64,000 nucleotides of DNA, from positions 1 through 64,000 of the forward strand of contig CAYTNV010000021.1 in the NCBI GenBank assembly GCA_964439395.1, given 5' to 3'. Each line of letters starts with the position of its first letter. Position 1 is the first letter of the stretch. Positions 42,459 through 51,739 of this stretch are shown here, in pieces. The position numbers and the translations under genes are program-made. The DNA is from JAUUSJ01 sp964439395. Lineage in GTDB: Bacteria > Bacillota > Clostridia > Lachnospirales > Lachnospiraceae. The notes under the pieces are model-generated. The model had not been told where the DNA came from. It did no database searches and saw only the letters and a program-made list of their open reading frames with translations.

Positions 42459-43754
42459 ATGGGTGAGAGAGTGATAACTTCCGAAGCAAAAAGTTCTGAA
42501 CACCGAATAAATGAAACTAATATTTATGATTTGGCCAAGAAAGGTGTTCTAACTAAAATTCAAGAAAAATTATACCAGGTTACCAATATAGCTTTTGTCA
42601 CAGTAGATTATCGTGGCGAAGCGGTGACAGAGATTTCTGGATGTACGGAATTTTGTACGTGTAGAAGAAAATATAGCTGTTATAATAGAAGCTGTTGTCT
42701 ATCTAATGCATACGGAGGAGCGGCGGCAGCTATTAATAACCAACCTTATATATATAAATGTCCAGCAGGACTTATTAATATGGCTATTCCAATTATTATT
42801 GACCAGCAGTATATGGGAGCTCTCATTGGAGGACAAGTTCGTTGTGAGGAAGACCGACAAGTAGAGGATTATGGAAAGAGAATTAATGATGGAATGGATT
42901 GGAGACAGGATAAGGGACTAGTAGAAAAATACGAAAAACTCCCAAAGATGTCTTTTGAGAAAATTCAAAATATCGCAGATTTAGTTTTTTTATATATTAG
43001 CCAAATGTGTGAAAAAGAGAATACAATTATTGAGAAAAAGAAGATTGAGAGAAAGAGAGTTCATCTTCAGGCAGAATGTAAAAGGATGAAGGAGAGAGAG
43101 GCAACAATGGAAGAGATGGCGTTGTCTCAGAAAAAGGGAGAAATAAATCTTCACTTCATCTTGAATATTTTAAATGCAATTTCTGGACTTGCCTATGTGG
43201 AAGATGCCACACAGACAGAGGAAATGATACAGCTTTTGACTCAAATAATGAAATATCATATGAGAAGAGATGAGAGGGCTGTTTCATTAGAGGAAGAATT
43301 AGATAGTATTAGATGTTATTTGCAAATACAAAAGTTAAGATTTGAAGATAAGATGACATATGAGATTATAGCTGATGAGGAAGTAAAGGAGCAAATGCTT
43401 CCACCTGGAATTTTACTTCCATTTGTAGAAAATGCAGTGAGCCGAGGTATTATTACAAAGGCAGGCGGTGGCAATATTAAAATTCTCTGCTATATGGAAG
43501 AGGGAGAATGTGTCATCAGCGTGGAGGATGAAGGAGATAATATTTCTTCACAAAAATTAAAGAAAATATATGAACCATTTAGAGGTGTATATGAGAATTC
43601 ATGGGCTAGCGCAGACATTTATGCTGCGAGACAGCGCTTAATGAGGAGTTATGGTCCAAATTATGATGCAAAAATGATAGTTGGTCGAGAAAATGGAAGG
43701 AGAGTTCTTTTACATCTTCCTAGTTCTGTGGAGAGGATAAGAAATTATGTATAA
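42459..43754 (+). CDS. PocR-domain sensor histidine kinase (LytS/YesM type)
   Basis: 431 residues from ATG 42459 (GGAGGAG before it). An N-terminal PocR sensory domain (residues about 25-180) has many cysteines (CTEFCTCRRKYSCYNRSCC) and YKCPAGLINMAIPI; then a coiled coil, then a His_kinase domain. The phosphoacceptor box reads GEINLHFILNILNAIS, where related kinases have INPHFLYN, so His is kept but Pro and Tyr are replaced. The N-box is LPFVENAVSRG and the G-box EDEGDN is weak. No membrane segments, so it senses a cytoplasmic ligand. PocR domains often control propanediol-type metabolism. Overlaps the response regulator gene by 8 bases. Confidence 0.85.
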   Translation: MGERVITSEAKSSEHRINETNIYDLAKKGVLTKIQEKLYQVTNIAFVTVDYRGEAVTEISGCTEFCTCRRKYSCYNRSCCLSNAYGGAAAAINNQPYIYKCPAGLINMAIPIIIDQQYMGALIGGQVRCEEDRQVEDYGKRINDGMDWRQDKGLVEKYEKLPKMSFEKIQNIADLVFLYISQMCEKENTIIEKKKIERKRVHLQAECKRMKEREATMEEMALSQKKGEINLHFILNILNAISGLAYVEDATQTEEMIQLLTQIMKYHMRRDERAVSLEEELDSIRCYLQIQKLRFEDKMTYEIIADEEVKEQMLPPGILLPFVENAVSRGIITKAGGGNIKILCYMEEGECVISVEDEGDNISSQKLKKIYEPFRGVYENSWASADIYAARQRLMRSYGPNYDAKMIVGRENGRRVLLHLPSSVERIRNYV

Positions 43755-44799
43755 GGTTCTTATCGTGGAGGATGAGACACTTTTTCAGAGAGTGCTAAAA
43801 AAGATTATAGAGAGCATGGAAGATTATAAGGTGATAGGAGTTATCGATAACGGTCTTGACGTTATGGACTTTTGTGACCGAGAGCATCCAGATTTTATTT
43901 GTATGGATATTTTGCTTCCAGGCGAAAATGGAATTTCTGTTAGTAAAAAGATTAAAAAGAAATATCCATCGATTGTGATTTTCATCTTATCAGCATATCA
44001 AGATTTTTCTATGGTACAGACTGCGATGAGTGCAGGATTGGATGCCTATATGACAAAGCCATATAATCCAGATGAAATTAGGAATGCTTTTTATAAATAT
44101 CAGATGTTATTTGAGAAGAAAAATTATGAAAAATCTACAATTACTTCTATTATGCAAAAGAAAGAGATTTTGCCGGCATTCCAGACATGTAAAGAGTTGG
44201 TTGGAAAAACTTTTAATCTTTATGAGAAAGAAAAAGAGAGATATGTCGAGATGAAGAAGATTGTAGACTATTGTATTGATTATTTGGAAATGCTTTCTGT
44301 GAATAATCGGGAATACTACAAGAAAAAGTATGAGATACCAGCAGGAATAGAAAAATATACCTGTGTATCAGAGGCTTTTTTACATTTATTAACACAAGAA
44401 ATTTATCGACTACAGCTATTATCAAAATATCCGCAGTTTAACGTGATTTTATCATATATTCATAAAAATATTGATAGGGATGTTACATTGAATGAAATAT
44501 CTGACCTTTGTAATATGAGTCAGGGATATATTACGAGAATTTTTAAGAGATACTATGGAATTGGAGTAGTATCTTATGCCCATCTAATTAAGATTATATG
44601 GGCAAAACTATATTTGTCTTGCTCAGAGCTTAGCATATCGGATATTTCCTATAGTCTTGGGTATAATGATCCAGGATATTTTGGAAAGGTATTCAAAAAA
44701 TATGAGGGAGTGACTCCCTCGATTTATAAGAGAGATAATGATTGCCAGGGATATAATATTACTGGTGGATTTGGCAAGCTTGGAGGAAGAGAAATATAA
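43747..44799 (+). CDS. AraC-type response regulator
   Basis: 350 residues. CheY-like receiver (IVEDETLFQRVLKK; phospho-Asp in PDFICMDILLPGENG; Lys in YMTKPYNPDE) and a C-terminal AraC DNA-binding domain (DVTLNEISDLCNMSQGYITR; ISDISYSLGYNDPGYFGKVF). It is the partner of the PocR kinase. Candidate targets are the hydrogenase/CODH unit upstream or the diol dehydratase unit 8 kb away; neither is shown by a recognisable site. Confidence 0.93.
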   Translation: MYKVLIVEDETLFQRVLKKIIESMEDYKVIGVIDNGLDVMDFCDREHPDFICMDILLPGENGISVSKKIKKKYPSIVIFILSAYQDFSMVQTAMSAGLDAYMTKPYNPDEIRNAFYKYQMLFEKKNYEKSTITSIMQKKEILPAFQTCKELVGKTFNLYEKEKERYVEMKKIVDYCIDYLEMLSVNNREYYKKKYEIPAGIEKYTCVSEAFLHLLTQEIYRLQLLSKYPQFNVILSYIHKNIDRDVTLNEISDLCNMSQGYITRIFKRYYGIGVVSYAHLIKIIWAKLYLSCSELSISDISYSLGYNDPGYFGKVFKKYEGVTPSIYKRDNDCQGYNITGGFGKLGGREI

Positions 44800-44842
44800 A
44801 ATTTGTTTTTTGTCTTTTATGAAAGGAAAAAGAAATGAATAG

Positions 44843-44888
44843 AAGGATTGGAATCGAGAAAATCTTGCTTTCCATCCTTTTTCTTTTT
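44843..44888 (+). terminator. Terminator after response regulator
   Basis: AAGGATTGGAA pairs with TTTCCATCCTT followed by TTTCTTTTTG. Confidence 0.8.
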
Positions 44889-45067
44889 GCTACAAATGGA
44901 AAGAAAAATATGTTATAATACATTTATATTGAAATTTATTTTCGCTCTCCCAGAAAATTATGGTGAATATCGCTCACTAGAAAAATAAAATATAGTTTTT
45001 ATGAGAGAAGAAAAAGATGAATAAAGAAAAAAAGTAGATATAATAATAGAAAAACAAGGAGAAGAAA

Positions 45068-45532
45068 ATGGGATATTATACAAAAAATGAGATAGAAAAT
45101 TTTGCCTTCACGCAGGCGCAGATTTTTGAGATAAAAGAATACAGAGATCAGATTATTTTAGATTTGGGATATGTGATCATTAAGGCAAATAATAGCTGTA
45201 ATCGAGATGTGTTTGATATGGGAACGAATGAGCTTAGACTAAGACTTTACGAGGTTTCCGATATTCAGATTACACGTCTTGGATGTAAAATCTATAATGC
45301 AGATGGAAAGCTGATGAGCGAGAGTCCAGATGAGGTTTTAAAAAAGGGGCAGCAGGAGCAAATTTTTGAGGCTTGGAATGGCGGACTTGCTCAAATTTCT
45401 GCTATGAGACATGAAGCTGGAAAATATAGTTTCGATGTGGAGACAGAGGAAGATTTATATTTATTTGAGGTAATAGCGACAGAAAATTCGCAGGAGTGGG
45501 AAAGATTTCGCCGACTTCCATCTGAATATTAG
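45068..45532 (+). CDS. Conserved protein of unknown function
   Basis: 154 residues, acidic, soluble, beta-rich in appearance, without cysteine motifs or membrane segments. ACAAGGAGAAGAAA precedes the ATG. Starts MGYYTKNEIENFAFTQAQIF and ends RFRRLPSEY. I do not recognise the family. It lies 48 bases upstream of the sirohaem-reductase-like gene, so a shared transcript is likely. Confidence 0.6.
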   Translation: MGYYTKNEIENFAFTQAQIFEIKEYRDQIILDLGYVIIKANNSCNRDVFDMGTNELRLRLYEVSDIQITRLGCKIYNADGKLMSESPDEVLKKGQQEQIFEAWNGGLAQISAMRHEAGKYSFDVETEEDLYLFEVIATENSQEWERFRRLPSEY

Positions 45533-45580
45533 TAAAAGGAAGGATATAACTACAAAATCACCAAAAATGAGCTAGAGGTT

Positions 45581-46306
45581 TTGGACAGTATGGAAAGTAA
45601 AGAAGAATTAAAAAACCGGGGATTTTTAGAACAACAAGAGGGATATACGTTACATTTTTGTGTACCAGCAGGACAGTTAACAGCTGGGCAGATAAAGACG
45701 ATGGCAGAGATAGCGGATAAATATGGGAAGGGACAGATAAATTTAACAGCAAGGCAGAGTGTTAAAATACCATTTATTGCGTATAAAGATATTAAAAAAG
45801 TAGAGGAAGAAATACAAAAAGTTGATTTAAAAATCGCAGCTTACGGGCGGAGTATTAGCAATATTACGGCCTGTCCTGGCAGTCCAATCTGCAAAAATAG
45901 TTTTGTTGAGACTGGAACATTGGCAAAATTATTAGATGAGACTTTAGCGAAGGAGAAACTGCCATGTTTTGTCAAAATTGGAATAGCGGGTTGTAAAAAT
46001 AATTGTCTAAAAGGAATAAAAAATGATATCTGTATTATTGGAAAACGAGTATATGAAAAAGATGCAGATAAAATGAAGAGAGAGGATAAAAATAATATAT
46101 TGATAGAGAATAAAAATATAAAGGAAAAGATAATGTATTATATTGAATTTTCTCAGATAAATAGGAAAGGAAAAAAATTAGTGGCAGAGAATGAGGAACA
46201 GTTATTAGAGATAATAAGAACTTTATTTCAATTATATAAAGAGAATGCTGTTCCAAAAGAAAAGTTTTCAGATGTAATAGAGAAAATATTAGAGAAAAAT
46301 ATATGA
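45581..46306 (+). CDS. Nitrite/sulfite reductase-like small Fe-S/sirohaem protein
   Basis: About 241 residues from TTG 45581, or 238 from ATG 45590; neither has a good ribosome binding site, while AAAGGAAGG sits near 45537, so the start is unsettled. The N-terminal half is the NIR_SIR ferredoxin-like domain (GYTLHFCVPAGQLTAGQI); then GRSISNITACPGSPICKNSF and GIAGCKNNCLKG match the Fe-S/sirohaem cysteine pattern C-x5-C ... C-x3-C. The C-terminal part is lysine-rich and unlike longer family members. It may reduce sulfite or serve as a sirohaem carrier; untested. Confidence 0.7.
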   Translation: MDSMESKEELKNRGFLEQQEGYTLHFCVPAGQLTAGQIKTMAEIADKYGKGQINLTARQSVKIPFIAYKDIKKVEEEIQKVDLKIAAYGRSISNITACPGSPICKNSFVETGTLAKLLDETLAKEKLPCFVKIGIAGCKNNCLKGIKNDICIIGKRVYEKDADKMKREDKNNILIENKNIKEKIMYYIEFSQINRKGKKLVAENEEQLLEIIRTLFQLYKENAVPKEKFSDVIEKILEKNI

Positions 46307-46571
46307 TAGATAGATAAACCTAGAAGATTTTATGTTATACGGATAGTTTTAGACATGAGAAATTCTAGGTTTATCTTTTATAAAAATTTAAAATAAAAGA
46401 AAATAAAAATAAATATGAAGTTTTAGTTGCAATTTAAAGGAAAAGATGCTAATATAAACGCATAAACAATTAAATACAACTTTATATTGTTTTAAAATAA
46501 AAGTACAACAAATAAAATCATATGAACGGTGATGGAACAGAAAAATGGTTTTGCCAGGAAGAATGGATGGG

Positions 46572-47339
46572 ATGAGGATGTTTGCAGAGGAGAGAAAGGA
46601 ATTAATTTATCAGATTCTCTTAGAAAAAAGAAGGGTGACTATCAAAGAATTGACAGATACTTTGAAAGTGAGTGGAACAACAGTTCGCCTCTATCTCTCA
46701 GAAATGGAGAAGACAGGAAAGGTGATTCGTACTCACGGAGGAGCGATGCTAAGTGAGGAAAAGAAAATTAATAATGATAGCATTGATTATAGAAGGGGAA
46801 AAAATGAGAAAGAAAAGAGAAAAATTGCAGTTTTGGCGAAACCGCTTATTCAAGAGGGAGATTCTATTTTAATAGATGCAGGAACAACAGGACTTGAGTT
46901 GGCAAAAGTATTAAAAGGAATGAGGGGAATTACTGCATTTACAAATGATTTGAGAATTGCCCTTGAGCTTCAAGAAAATCCAGACATTCATGTAATTATC
47001 TTGGGAGGAACTGTAAAAAATGGTTATGAGTGTACAATGGGAATTGCCGTTATAAATATGCTTCGCCAGTATTCTATTGATAAAATATTTTTGGGAGCAA
47101 ATGCATTATCTATGACAAAAGGAGTGATGACACCGAATATGGAATGTGCACTCGGTAAGGAAGCAATGAAGAAAGCGGGGCAAACGATAATACTTTTATG
47201 TGATAGCTCAAAGATAGGAAGAAAATCGACATATTCTTATGCGGATTTAGATGAAATTGATTATTTAGTCACAGATGAGAATATTTCAAAAGAAGATAGA
47301 AGAGAGATTGAAAACGCAGGGGTGAAAATTATTTCTTGA
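46572..47339 (+). CDS. DeoR-family transcriptional regulator
   Basis: About 255 residues from ATG 46572; ATGs at 46563 and 46578 are alternatives. N-terminal HTH: ERKELIYQILLEKRRVTIKE, LSEMEKTGKVIRTHGGAML (the DeoR wing motif). C-terminal sugar-phosphate-sensing domain: DAGTTGLELAKVL, FTNDLRIALEL, ILGGTVKNGYECTMG, LLCDSSKIGRKS. Members repress sugar operons and respond to phosphorylated sugars. The HAD sugar-phosphatase-like gene follows after 330 bases. Confidence 0.9.
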   Translation: MRMFAEERKELIYQILLEKRRVTIKELTDTLKVSGTTVRLYLSEMEKTGKVIRTHGGAMLSEEKKINNDSIDYRRGKNEKEKRKIAVLAKPLIQEGDSILIDAGTTGLELAKVLKGMRGITAFTNDLRIALELQENPDIHVIILGGTVKNGYECTMGIAVINMLRQYSIDKIFLGANALSMTKGVMTPNMECALGKEAMKKAGQTIILLCDSSKIGRKSTYSYADLDEIDYLVTDENISKEDRREIENAGVKIIS

Positions 47340-47402
47340 TATAAGGTGATATAGAAAAATTTATAGAAGAGATAATTTAAGATATAAATATAAAGGAGAA
47401 TT

Positions 47403-47528
47403 TTGCAGGGGATACCCACAGGGCATACCGCAATTCATATCCTTACGAGATGGAAAACAGCTTCGTTCCTTTACAAAGAATATTCAAAGAGTATATTACA
47501 GTATGCTCTTGGTGGAGAGAAAGAGTAG
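47403..47528 (+). CDS. Possible small protein or gene fragment
   Basis: A 41-codon frame with a TTG start 4 bases after AAAGGAG. It begins MQGIPTGHTAIHILTRWKTA and ends QYALGGEKE. It resembles no family I know; it may be a decayed fragment in the DeoR-HAD gap. The rest of the gap holds only a short inverted repeat (GAGTATA/TATGCTC). Confidence 0.2.
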   Translation: MQGIPTGHTAIHILTRWKTASFLYKEYSKSILQYALGGEKE

Positions 47529-47669
47529 AGCTATTCCATAAAATATAATTTGTCTTTCTAATATTTAACCTGATATCAAGAAATTTTAAATAAATTTTTA
47601 AATGTGACCTATAGATTGGCAATATTGAAAAATGAACTGAATCAAGAAAGATAACGAGGAGAAATGAGA

Positions 47670-48452
47670 ATGGATATAAAATTATTAGCAAGTGATATGG
47701 ATGGAACTTTACTACAAAATGGTGCTAAAAAGCCGACAGAGGAGGCATTTAAATTAATTCATCAGCTAAAAGAGCAGGGAATTATGTTTGCGGCAGCAAG
47801 CGGCAGACAATATCACAGCTTGCGTAGAATTTTCGCACCTATAGCAGATGATATTGCATATGTATGTGAAAATGGATGTCTGGCGATATATCAAGATGAG
47901 GTATTATATGAGGCAAATTTAACAAAGAAGGTAGCGAGAGATATCGTTGAGACAGTGGAGAGTAATCCAAGATATATGGCGCTTGTAACAGGTGCCAAGT
48001 CAGCCTATCTTTTGAGAAAGGAAGGACGTGAGGAATTAGAGGACTTGCTTCTTAACTATTTTAATTATACTATGAAGTGGATTGATGATTTTTCGGATAT
48101 TCCAGAAAAGATAATTAAAGTCTCAGTCTACTGTTCAGAAGGAGTTAATCAAAAGGATGTAGAGTTTTTGGAAGAAAAATTTGGAGATGTAGCTAGTGTA
48201 GCAACATCAGGAACTGTGTGGATTGACCTTATGCCAAAGGATATTACGAAAAAAATTGGTTTAGAAAAATTGGCATCTTATCTTCATATTCCTATTGCGG
48301 ATTGTATGGCAGTTGGAGATGAGTATAATGATTATGAGATGTTAAGTACAGTTGGTCATCCTGTGGCAATGGATAATGCGAGAACAGGAATTAGAAAAAT
48401 TTGTCCACAGCAGACGGATACAGTGGAAAACTTAATGAGAACTTTATTGTAA
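47670..48452 (+). CDS. Cof-type HAD hydrolase
   Basis: 260 residues from ATG 47670 (GAGGAG nine bases upstream; ATG 47664 adds two residues). HAD motif I DMDGTLL (nucleophile Asp), motif II AAASGRQ, motif III lysine in KDITKKIGLEKL, and motif IV VGDEYNDYEML, with a C2-type cap. These enzymes dephosphorylate sugar phosphates, pyridoxal phosphate or similar small molecules. Preceded by the DeoR regulator. Confidence 0.92.
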   Translation: MDIKLLASDMDGTLLQNGAKKPTEEAFKLIHQLKEQGIMFAAASGRQYHSLRRIFAPIADDIAYVCENGCLAIYQDEVLYEANLTKKVARDIVETVESNPRYMALVTGAKSAYLLRKEGREELEDLLLNYFNYTMKWIDDFSDIPEKIIKVSVYCSEGVNQKDVEFLEEKFGDVASVATSGTVWIDLMPKDITKKIGLEKLASYLHIPIADCMAVGDEYNDYEMLSTVGHPVAMDNARTGIRKICPQQTDTVENLMRTLL

Positions 48453-48517
48453 AAATCTCTGCTAAGTGAATAATGAAAAAATATATTTTATAATTTATGT
48501 GGAATATAAAGATGTCA

Positions 48518-48558
48518 GAACGGAGGAAAGAAATTTTTGTCTTCCGTTCTTTTTGTTT
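48518..48558 (+). terminator. Terminator after HAD hydrolase gene
   Basis: AGAACGGAGGAAAG pairs with CTTCCGTTCT, followed by TTTTG. Confidence 0.8.
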
Positions 48559-48726
48559 TTTGACATTTAATAAAGTATATGTTTTTTATAATAACTAGTT
48601 TTTATGGTATACTGAGTTTATTGGTAGTTTATATTTGTGTAAACTGATATTAGGAGAAAGACGTATTAAGACGATAGTCGAGATGGTATATTAAATAATA
48701 CGATATAAAAATTAGGAGTAGATGGA

Positions 48727-49446
48727 ATGAAGGTATTATATTTAGATGTAGACTGTCTAAAAAATCAGGATTTATTTGAAGAGAAGTTACAGGAGATGTC
48801 GAGCCAGAGAAAGGAAAAAATTATATCTTATAAGTATGATTCAGATAGAAGATTAAGTCTTGGCGCAGGAATTTTATTAGATGAGGGTTTAAAGAAACTC
48901 GGATATCGAGAAAAACAGCTAAATTATTCTGTTAATAAGCAGGGAAAGCCATTTTATAGGGAATTGCCACAATTTTATTTTAATTTGAGTCATTCGGGAC
49001 ATTATGCGGTAGCTGTATTTAGCGATATGCCAGTGGGTATCGATATTGAGGAGAAAGAATTTGATAAAATAAGATTAGGCATTGCGAAGCGTTTTTTTCA
49101 TGAGAAGGAGAACTCTCTTTTGAAAAATATAGAGGACAGGAGAGAGCAAATAGAGCTTTTCTATCGGATATGGACATGGAAGGAAAGTTTTGTAAAGGCA
49201 GTGGGAGAGGGAATGAACATTCCGTTCCATTCTTTTTCTACTTTGCCGTGCGAAGTACGTCCACTCGAAGGGGAGAAGATGAAAGATATTGGTAAGTGTA
49301 ACTCGTTGATGAAGAATGTATTTTCTATTGAAACTGAGCAGATGGGACTTGTATATTTTAAATATTGGGACGAGATAGAGGGATATAGTTTGTCTGTCTG
49401 TTCACAGAAGGATGAAAAAATAGAATGGGTAGAAATTCAAATATGA
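48727..49446 (+). CDS. 4'-phosphopantetheinyl transferase (Sfp type)
   Basis: 239 residues. The two Sfp motifs are present: PVGIDIEE (about residue 101-108, Mg-binding Asp/Glu) and WTWKESFVKAVGEGM (about residue 147). FNLSHSGHYAVAVF contains the conserved S-H-S. It transfers phosphopantetheine from CoA to carrier proteins of non-ribosomal peptide, polyketide or fatty-acid systems. No carrier-protein gene is visible nearby, so the partner lies elsewhere. Confidence 0.93.
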   Translation: MKVLYLDVDCLKNQDLFEEKLQEMSSQRKEKIISYKYDSDRRLSLGAGILLDEGLKKLGYREKQLNYSVNKQGKPFYRELPQFYFNLSHSGHYAVAVFSDMPVGIDIEEKEFDKIRLGIAKRFFHEKENSLLKNIEDRREQIELFYRIWTWKESFVKAVGEGMNIPFHSFSTLPCEVRPLEGEKMKDIGKCNSLMKNVFSIETEQMGLVYFKYWDEIEGYSLSVCSQKDEKIEWVEIQI

Positions 49447-49472
49447 TAGGTTTTAAAACAGATAAAGTGGAA

Positions 49473-49790
49473 TGTTTTCTTCTAAGTTTTACAAATTTAT
49501 TTAACATAATAATATCCTATGATTCTATAAAGTATCACTATGGCTTAACAGAAAGTGTGTTTTTTAATAAATATTTTTTATTTATTGTTTTAAGTTGAAA
49601 TAGCACAATGAGTTATTTAAGATAATTTTATAAGTGAAACGTATAAAATAGAAAGAATTAATGGAAGATATGACATCTAAAATTTTTTCCCTTTTCCACG
49701 ACAAGATATTCTCTCCTATTTTGCCAGTACACAGCCGAGAGAGCAAGCAGATATCTCCCCCGGCGTCTCTTTCCACTGTTTCAAAAAGTA
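49473..49790 (+). repeat. Palindromic repeat family, copy D (core deleted)
   Basis: Begins GTTTTCTTCTAAGTTTTACA, the same left arm as copy B at 9672, continues through TTTTTTAATAAATATTTTT, GACATCTAAAATTTTTT, ACAAGATATTCTCTCCTA and GCCAGTACACAGCC, then GAGAGAGCAAGCAGATATCT. After that it jumps to CCCGGCGTCTCTTTCCACTG and GTTTCAAAA: the inner core and the right stem arm are missing. Non-coding. Confidence 0.85.
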
Positions 49791-49847
49791 TATTTTTTGG
49801 AATATATCATAGTGAATGCCTTTTTAATATCAATACCAAAAATCCCC

Positions 49848-50339
49848 TTAATAATTAAGCGATTTCTTGTTAAGAAAGGTTAAAAACTTATCTGAGAATC
49901 CCTGTGCAGTTTCCTGACTGGCGCAGATTTTATCAGCGAGGCATACAATCCAGGCCTCTGTATATTTTGGAGGAATTGGGACAAGTGGAAACATATGTCT
50001 TACGATAATATTCTCCTCAAGAGCAGATAAATCGTAGTCTCTTTTTGCATTTTTTAGGGCAGTGAATGGATGAGTGAAGCCGTGAGGACTGTGACCGTTT
50101 TCCGGATCATGCCAGTCATACAGGAAATAGTCGTGAAGAAGTGCGCCGCGAATTAATGCCTGACGATTTACCTGTAAATGGAGAGCATCTGCAATTTTGC
50201 AGCTGCAAATAGCGACAGCGATGCAATGTCTCAGCACAGATACAGTTCCATGCTGAATATAGAGACGATTCTCGTATAAATTTCCTTCTTTTATTAATAA
50301 ATGCAATTGTGTATATACTTCTAAATGTAAATTTTCCAT
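49848..50339 (-). CDS. HD-domain phosphohydrolase
   Basis: 163 residues. HD motif in GALLHDYFLYDWHD (about residues 65-78) with upstream RHCIAVA histidine and a later VCLADKICA aspartate, the H...HD...D pattern. A further H-cluster GHSPHGFTHPFT follows. Family members hydrolyse nucleotides or other phosphomonoesters using metal ions. GAGTGATAG precedes the ATG. Single gene, convergent with repeat copy D; substrate unknown. Confidence 0.85.
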   Translation of the reverse strand: MENLHLEVYTQLHLLIKEGNLYENRLYIQHGTVSVLRHCIAVAICSCKIADALHLQVNRQALIRGALLHDYFLYDWHDPENGHSPHGFTHPFTALKNAKRDYDLSALEENIIVRHMFPLVPIPPKYTEAWIVCLADKICASQETAQGFSDKFLTFLNKKSLNY

Positions 50340-50683
50340 TCTATCACTCCTATATGAATAGTATTAGAGGAAACTGCTCGGCAATAAGTAACCGAGAAGT
50401 TCCGTTCATTGTCTTAAAAGATAGTATTCTTAATATCTACAGATTGCTTCTCATTTTATATTCTTAGAATTCTAAATATTTGAAATTTACCCTAGCTGGG
50501 TTACTTTTTGTGTTTTGTAGGTTTCCAAATTGTGGTTTTTTATGAGAAGGTAAAACGAAAGCCTTTTGAATTTGACAAGATATAAATGATTGATTTCTCT
50601 TATTATATCCATTATACTAAAAATAAAAAAATAATCAATTGGCATATTTAACGTGAATTACAAAAAAGGAAAGGGAAAGTTAT
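50340..50683. other. Intergenic region before Gfo/Idh gene
   Basis: Divergent promoter region; I see no gene and no clear RNA. An AAAGGAAAGGG site precedes the oxidoreductase start. Confidence 0.4.
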
Positions 50684-51673
50684 ATGAAAAAAACAGCGAT
50701 AGATAGAAAATTAAACTGGGGAATTATCGGAAGAGGGTGGATTGCCCATGAGATGGCAGAAGCGCTTAAGCGTGTGAACGGTGAGATTTATGCTGTATGT
50801 GCGACAACCTTGGCGGGAGCACAAAAGTTTGCGGAGGAATTTTCTGTAAAAAAAGCATACGGAAATGTGGATGAATTATTGACAGACGAGAATATAGATA
50901 TCGTCTATATTGCAACTCCACATAATCTACATTATGAATGTATGATAAAAGCGTTAAAGGCTGGAAAGCATGTATTATGTGAAAAAGCGATTACAGTAAA
51001 TGACGCGCAGCTTGAGGAGGCAGCGGCGGTTGCGAGGGAGAAAAATTTAGTTCTTGAGGAAGCTATGACGATTTTCCACATGCCAGTATTTAAGAAATTA
51101 AAAGAGATCGTGGTTAGCGGAGCAATCGGTAAAGTGAAAATGGTGCAGGTGAATTTTGGAAGCTGTAAGGAATATGATGTGACTAATCGTTTTTTTTCCA
51201 AAGATTTAGCGGGAGGAGCACTTCTTGATATTGGAGTTTATGCGACGAGTTTTGCGAGATATTTTATGAGCAGTGGAGCAAATGAGGTGCTCACGACAGC
51301 GAATTATTTTGAGACAGGAGTAGATGAGACTTCTGGAATTATTCTTCGAAATAAAGAGGGAGAGATGGCAGTTATGGCTCTTACAATGAGAGCGAAGCAG
51401 CCAAAGAGAGGCGTTGTGGCAGGTGAGCTTGGCTTTATCGAGGTATATAATTATCCAAGAGCGGATAAGGCGACGATTACTTATACAGAGGATGGTCGTA
51501 CAGAAGTTATTGAGCTTGGAAATACGGCGCTTGCGCTTGATTATGAAGTTTTGGATATGCAAGAATATGTGACAAGTCAGGCTGGTGAGGCGGAGCTTAC
51601 TTATAGTAGAGATGTTATGGCGATTCTTACAGAAGTCAGAAGACAGTGGGGAATGGTTTATCCGTTTGAGTAA
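50684..51673 (+). CDS. Gfo/Idh/MocA-family oxidoreductase
   Basis: 329 residues. N-terminal Rossmann fold GIIGRGWIAHEMAEALKRV (G-x-G-x-x-x) and the family motif CEKAITVN (usually CEKP, here Ala for Pro). The C-terminal domain is alpha/beta with GGALLDIGVYATSF. Members act on sugars, trans-dihydrodiols, biliverdin or myo-inositol with NAD(P)H. Standalone gene with its own terminator; the substrate is unknown. Confidence 0.9.
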   Translation: MKKTAIDRKLNWGIIGRGWIAHEMAEALKRVNGEIYAVCATTLAGAQKFAEEFSVKKAYGNVDELLTDENIDIVYIATPHNLHYECMIKALKAGKHVLCEKAITVNDAQLEEAAAVAREKNLVLEEAMTIFHMPVFKKLKEIVVSGAIGKVKMVQVNFGSCKEYDVTNRFFSKDLAGGALLDIGVYATSFARYFMSSGANEVLTTANYFETGVDETSGIILRNKEGEMAVMALTMRAKQPKRGVVAGELGFIEVYNYPRADKATITYTEDGRTEVIELGNTALALDYEVLDMQEYVTSQAGEAELTYSRDVMAILTEVRRQWGMVYPFE

Positions 51674-51690
51674 GGAAAAAGTGCAGAAAA

Positions 51691-51738
51691 AAACAGCTGC
51701 TACATTAGATATATTTTCTAATGTAGCAGCTGTTTTTT
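51691..51738. terminator. Bidirectional terminator
   Basis: AAAACAGCTGCTACATTAG and CTAATGTAGCAGCTGTTTT flank an 8-9 base loop; T- and A-runs on both sides. It separates the oxidoreductase and the convergent FHA gene. Confidence 0.92.
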
Positions 51739-51739
51739 A

